NCBI GenBank assembly: GCA_012295275.1 | Contig: CM022665.1 | Location: 48,729,064 to 48,793,063 of the forward strand | DNA length: 64,000 bases | DNA from: Chrysomallon squamiferum | Taxonomy: Eukaryota > Mollusca > Gastropoda > Neomphalida > Peltospiridae | Direction: 5' to 3' | In this document: positions 59,067 through 64,000 of the stretch, in pieces | Numbering within the stretch: the first letter of the stretch is position 1 | How the letters are laid out: each line of letters starts with the position of its first letter | Translations under genes and position numbers: made by a program | The notes under the pieces: generated by a model | Told to the model about the DNA's origin: nothing | The model's input: the letters and a program-made list of their open reading frames with translations, nothing else | The model's database searches: none

Positions 59067-59354
59067 CTGTAAACATAACTAATATACATTCATTTTAATT
59101 TTTTTGAATTTGACTGAAATATGTTCATTTTTGATTATATTGTTTATAATTTGAGAACTGAATTCAACAGTTTGTGCCATTTTTAAAGTATGATCTGTTA
59201 ATTAGTTTTACATTTAATATTAGCAGCAGAATTAAACATTTAAGCATTTATTTATTTTTAAGCAATTAAATGCAAAAAAGCTGAAAAGGAGAAATTAAAC
59301 TGCTCTGTGCAAATCAATAAAATTAATAAAAATTACTAGAAAAAATAAACTTAC

Positions 59355-59376
59355 TATCCATAAAAGGAAATTCCAT
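59355..59376 (-). CDS. TRANK1-like: TRANK1-like exon 1 (start codon)
   Basis: 22 coding nt: ATG then EFPFMD and one base, followed by a perfect GTAAGT donor. The phase fits exon 2 (MEFPFMD-NEFMQLQ). The ATG context is ATTCACCATGG, good for translation start. No promoter motif could be assigned upstream. Confidence 0.8.
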
Positions 59377-59440
59377 GGTGAATTTTCAGAGTAATCTCAC
59401 TGAAAAAGTAGAAGAAAAAAGATAATTTATTTGTTATTGA
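59377..59440 (-). promoter_or_regulatory. Probable 5' UTR of copy A
   Basis: Unique AT-rich sequence between the start codon and the repeat family beginning near 59,440. Extent and any upstream non-coding exon are unknown. Confidence 0.3.
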
Positions 59441-61850
59441 TTACTTTAGGATGAGGTAAGTGGCATGATCATAATTTTTTTGAATTATATAAAGTAAGCT
59501 GTTTTTTATCCTGTTTATGCTTGTTTGCTATATTAAATGTTAAAACTGGTGAATATTTGTTAATAGTGGCAAAACTCTTTGAACAAAAATAATTTAATAA
59601 GCATATGTGCACATGATAAGAATGTATTTTTACTTCTCATCTGATAATTTCTATACTTCTAATGTTGTTCCACTTTATTACTGGTGATTACTGGCAAAGA
59701 TTAATAAATAATTTTAGACTTGTGATCTCAGTTAAATATTTAGATATAGCAAGTTTTTAATGGTTCTAGATATTTTTAATTTATAGTGATAAAATGATAA
59801 CTAATATTTTGTAGATTTATATTTAACTTTTTAAATTTATAATGAATAAAATTGATACACTATTAAAGCAATCTGAAATATATTCTAACGCTGTATTGCC
59901 TCTATACTTGCAAAACTGGAAACAGCTGAAATACCAGTAAGTCTTCTTTACTGACCAATGTCATCAGTGGTTGTCATTTAGACTTTATAAACAAAAATCT
60001 GAGCTGTTGGGTTTGCCAGTGAAGATAAAAACAGTGTTTTAGTTATTATATAACAGTAGTGTAAGTTGATAACTAGAAGAAACATTGGTAGTTTATCTTT
60101 TTTCTGATCATCTGTGAATATATAAAACAAACCAAACAACAGCAGACAACTGAAGGGCTTAGAATCAGCTTAGAACACTGTTGTCAGTTAACTGGTATAT
60201 TGAAGTATGAAAAATCAATAAATACATAAATACATAAATAATTAAATATTTTTAAAGTAATATTCACACAGTTGTTTGATGGTTGTAAATGTAACTGATA
60301 AAGATTTAACTATTCAGGCATTATGGATTTTATGAAATATATCACCAAATGATAAATCTGGTTAATTATAATTTATTGTTTGTGCAGAATAAGCAGATAT
60401 ATCTATGTGAAGTGTACTAGAAATAATCAGTTTATCAGATATTTTATCTGTTTGAATTGCTGACATCACACACTGTTTTCAGTGAAGCATTTTCTATTTC
60501 CTGTAACACATCTACTTTCAGTTTTACTAGAATATCAAGGTTTATAACTCCAAAAGAATAAATAATCTGTCAAATGATACTATTTGTTATTTTTTATGTC
60601 TTTTTAAAAAAGATTTTATATTTCAAGTTATGCTTCTTTATTTCAGTTTACTTATTACAGCAACATTCCAATATGAAGCCCTGAATTCAACTATTTAACA
60701 GAGAACTGTGTCTGTTACTGAATGCAAATATCTTTGTAATCTGTGAAATGAGTTCTGAAACTAAGACAGAATTACAGTTCTAGAAATTAAATAATAATTT
60801 AATTATCAATAAATTTCTTTACAAGAAAGCAAATCAGCATTAGTAGTAATGATGATAATAATAATGATAGTTGTTTATTATTATTATTATTATTATTATT
60901 ATAAATATCAATCTGTATCAAATAAATGTCCATAATAGTCTTATTTTAGTAAATTTGAACATGACTGGAAATTTATGTTTTTTTCTTTTCTTCTTTTTTC
61001 TTTCTTTCTTTCTTTTTTTCTTTTCTCCAGATTACAGTAGTTGAGTACACTTGAATAAATATGTAACATGAATGTCCAAAGCAAAGAAACTGTAATTCTA
61101 CACTATGAGTGTGTACAACACAACAAATATGATTTAACTTTGTATAACTTTTCTGTTGTCATCTGATTAATAATTATATCTAACAGTTATTAATGAAAGT
61201 ATAAAATATGTTTTAACATTAAATTACTGGACATACTCACACATTTTCAATGTTTTATCTACATTTTGTAGCATGATGAAATTTTCTTTTGATTTCTGAA
61301 AAACATTTTCTTACTTCCTAGTACTGTTTTACTTTCAGTTTAACTAAAATATCAAGGGACGTAACTCTGTATGACTAATTACACAAACACTCTATATATA
61401 TTTATTCATTTATAAAACAGTGAACAAATACTAAGATGAAACTGACCATGTTGATTATAATTGATTTGTTTCATTTCTTATTTCTGCCTACAAAAGTAAT
61501 TACAAATCAATTTATTGTTATGTCATTTAATATTATTTTGCAAAGATTGTTTTAAAGAAACAGTGAAATACACTTTTTGTTTTCTTTCATAGTATTTATG
61601 TGTGTTTGTCTCTATATATTTCTTCTTTACATTTCATGTTTATTTTCTTTCTTACAAACCTGCTTAAAGTGACATAAAAATATTTTAAATAAATATAGAC
61701 TTTCATTCAAATGTTTAGACAAAAAACTGAAAGGAAAATAAAAATTAATAGCTTTTTTGTTTTCAAATATTTGGTAATCGGTTTTAAATTTGGAAATTTA
61801 TTTTATTTTTTTCCCAGTAAATGTGATCACATTACCTAACATTATCTTAA
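59440..61850. repeat. Diverged 3.2 kb-family repeats upstream of exon 1
   Basis: Blocks match 27,290-27,700, 11,270-12,200, 12,600-12,780 and others in the same order. Exon-like relics (VKLKVDVLQEIENAS near 60,475-60,535; SKENFIMLQNVDKTLKM near 61,240-61,300) are recognisable. (ATT)n at 60,870-60,902. Confidence 0.75.
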
Positions 61851-62033
61851 TAATAATCTAAATCATAACATGAAATATATAAGATTAGAAAATATTCAGA
61901 TGGACACAAAATTATTAGGAATAGTTACTGTCATACACCATGTTTTTCTTTTAAAATAACCACAAGTATTCATAATTCCTTGGTCTTAATTTAAATAATA
62001 ATAATGATAAAAATAATAATAATACTTCTACTA

Positions 62034-62101
<68 letters not shown>

Positions 62102-62380
62102 TTTACTGTTTCCATTTAAGTGGATTAACAATTAGTGAAATTTTTTTTTTGAAATTACAGCTCTTTTATGTGTATGTGTGTTTGCATGTGTGTGAATCTC
62201 ATATATATATATATTTGTTTGTGTGTATGTGTGTGAGTGTGTGTGTGTTCAGAATAGAAAACAAATCCTAAAGCTAAGATTTTTATATTATTATATATGA
62301 TTCTATTGTTGTGTTTGAAATTAAACTTGCTCATTAAATGGATGAAAAAAACTTTAGAAATGTTGAGCATTGCTGTACTG
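61850..62380. repeat. Dispersed repeat, partner of 26,440-26,940
   Basis: Same two unique blocks around an AAT microsatellite (62,024-62,100). Also a TG/TATG run at 62,170-62,250. Confidence 0.85.
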
Positions 62381-62679
62381 TCAAGCGGTGATGTTTTTGA
62401 TCGCGGTGTGTACACTGTATTATTTATTCTTTGATAAAAATAACTCAGCAATTTAAAACTACTGAAAGTTGTGTCTTACTAGTAGGTGTTTTCTGAATAT
62501 TTCAATGTGTCTCGTTTAATACTAACTAGTTTGTTATTTTATTTACAAAATAGCTATACTTTTCAATATTTGGTGAATTAAATGAATATCTTCTGTTGTA
62601 AACGTTCGGAATGTATTTTGAAAATTGTAAAACAAAATGGACAAATTAATGATTTAAGATATACTGATCTTATTTGCAC

Positions 62680-62861
62680 TTTGTAAAATGAAAAGCCAAG
62701 CTGTAACTTTATTTAATTTTGTATCACATCAGGTAGTATGATAACATCGTGTTTATACAAGATTCATACCTGGTGACCCTGACCAAGATTTTTTTAAATA
62801 AATCATTTTATTTTATTTTATCTTATTATTTCATTTCTGTATTTCGTTTATTAAATAGCTT

Positions 62862-62892
<31 letters not shown>

Positions 62893-63130
62893 TTATTATT
62901 ATTATTAATTCTAGTATTGGCAGACTAATTACAGTTACATATGGAGGTACCATATACATGATATATATTAGTAATGTGTATGTATTAAGCAGTTGTTAAT
63001 TATCTAATCTTTTCTAATATCATATCTAGAGTACTATTACTAGATGTCTTTATTGTAGGTTGGAAGTGATATAAATATTATTTAAAATGTGAAAAGAAAT
63101 CAGTGTGAACTGGTTGTCACTTGTTTACTG
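62680..63130. repeat. Dispersed repeat, third copy
   Basis: Matches 30,360-30,640 and 31,735-32,140, with a (TTC)n(TTA)n run at 62,862-62,906. A shorter fourth copy is at 63,505-63,610. Confidence 0.75.
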
Positions 63131-64000
63131 AAAGTGCTTACTGTTTCTGTCACGACATTTCTCAATAAACTGTAAGCTATACGCAGAGTTGTATTTTATT
63201 TAGTATTAAAAAGTTTGTTGTTTATTTTTTTGTGTTCTTTTTTTGTTGTTGTTGTTTTTTTTGTGTTTTTTTCGTTTACTAAACTACAAAGTAAAAGTAA
63301 TTTTCTCGTGGTAGAAATTTACATTGTATTGTGTAAATTTCCAAATAATTGTTTTATTTCGTGCTGGCCATACGTATAAAATAAACTGGACAAATCAATT
63401 ATTTTAGTGATCTGAATTTCAGAAATTATTAATTTGTCTACTTGTAGCTTTATTTCAATTTGTACCTACTCACCAGCTAGCAGATGAGAAAATTGATGTT
63501 ATCTGGGTTTAAAACGCAAGCTGTAGCTTTATTTAATTTTGTATCACCTCATGCAGCATATGTCAACATCGTGTTTGACCTGGATTCATGACGTCTCAAG
63601 GACTTTTAAAATATATTATTTTTATTTATTTATTTATTTACTTACTTACTTACTTACTTACTTATTTACTTTATTATATTTTTATTGATTGATTGATTCA
63701 TTTATTTTATTTCATTTTATTCCATTTTAATTATTTATTGTTCTTCGTGTTACTGTTATTGTTGTGTTATTATTATTTATTTATTTATTAATTTATTTAT
63801 TTGTTCCTTTGTCCGAGTTTATATCTGTCTAATGATATTAAATCAAATAAATAAATGATACAAAAACAAATAATAACAATTAAAAACATTAGAAGTAAAT
63901 GAACGTTGTAAAAATGCAACGTCAGATTGAATACTACGAAACACAGACAAGATGTGTGTGTATTTCAAAAAACAATAATAATTTTAATAAAATACCCATT
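63131..64000. other. Intergenic DNA
   Basis: AT-rich, T-rich near 63,220-63,275, TTTA/CTTA repeats at 63,618-63,670 and 63,770-63,805. No gene is seen. Confidence 0.55.

Overview
The window is nuclear DNA of an animal. It is very AT-rich, genes are split into short exons with GT-AG introns, and simple repeats are dense (TAA/TTA, CTA, GA, CA, TG). Relics of animal DNA transposons (hAT, Tigger/pogo) are present. I cannot name the species; a mollusc (for example a cephalopod) or another AT-rich invertebrate fits, but this is inference.

The recognisable genes are one family. All recognised exons lie on the minus strand and encode a TRANK1-like protein (TPR and ankyrin repeat-containing protein 1): N-terminal TPR/ankyrin modules, then a P-loop superfamily-1 (UvrD-like) helicase/ATPase domain, then C-terminal helical repeats. 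I rebuilt the exons by hand from splice sites and intron phase. Exon order runs from high to low coordinate.

Layout, right to left. (1) 59,376-49,936: copy A, with start codon and phase-consistent exons 1-12, ending in a broken exon 13. A roughly 240 bp G+C-richer insertion with imperfect inverted ends sits at the break. (2) 49,690-44,520: no TRANK1 exon; a roughly 3.3 kb repeat unit and a 30-bp minisatellite. (3) 44,510-34,921: copy B, a second version of exons 7-13 followed by single exons 14-18, all phase-compatible. Its P-loop exon (34,753-33,930) is decayed, with a stop and no Walker A motif. (4) 33,900-20,300: gene-poor, with a tandem repeat, a decayed hAT transposase, Tigger pieces and microsatellites. 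(5) 20,000-10,550: about 3.2 kb tandem repeat units containing short exon-like blocks, plus a degenerate exon-5 copy. (6) 10,527-4,864: block C, a scrambled set of TRANK1 exons. It includes two in-frame chimeric exons, a unit amplified four times, and post-helicase exons lying upstream of a P-loop exon. (7) 4,492-174: the intact P-loop/helicase part (exons 19-23), running off the left edge. Positions 1-770 are almost repeated at 7,529-8,297. (8) 59,400-64,000: diverged repeats upstream of exon 1.

The picture is a TRANK1-like locus growing and rearranging by unequal exchange and microhomology joining, leaving live, chimeric and dead exons side by side. Because many exons share phase 1-1, or pair as 1-0/0-1, exon gain and loss often keeps the reading frame. 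Whether the whole array is one very long gene, several genes, or partly an assembly artefact cannot be settled from sequence alone.
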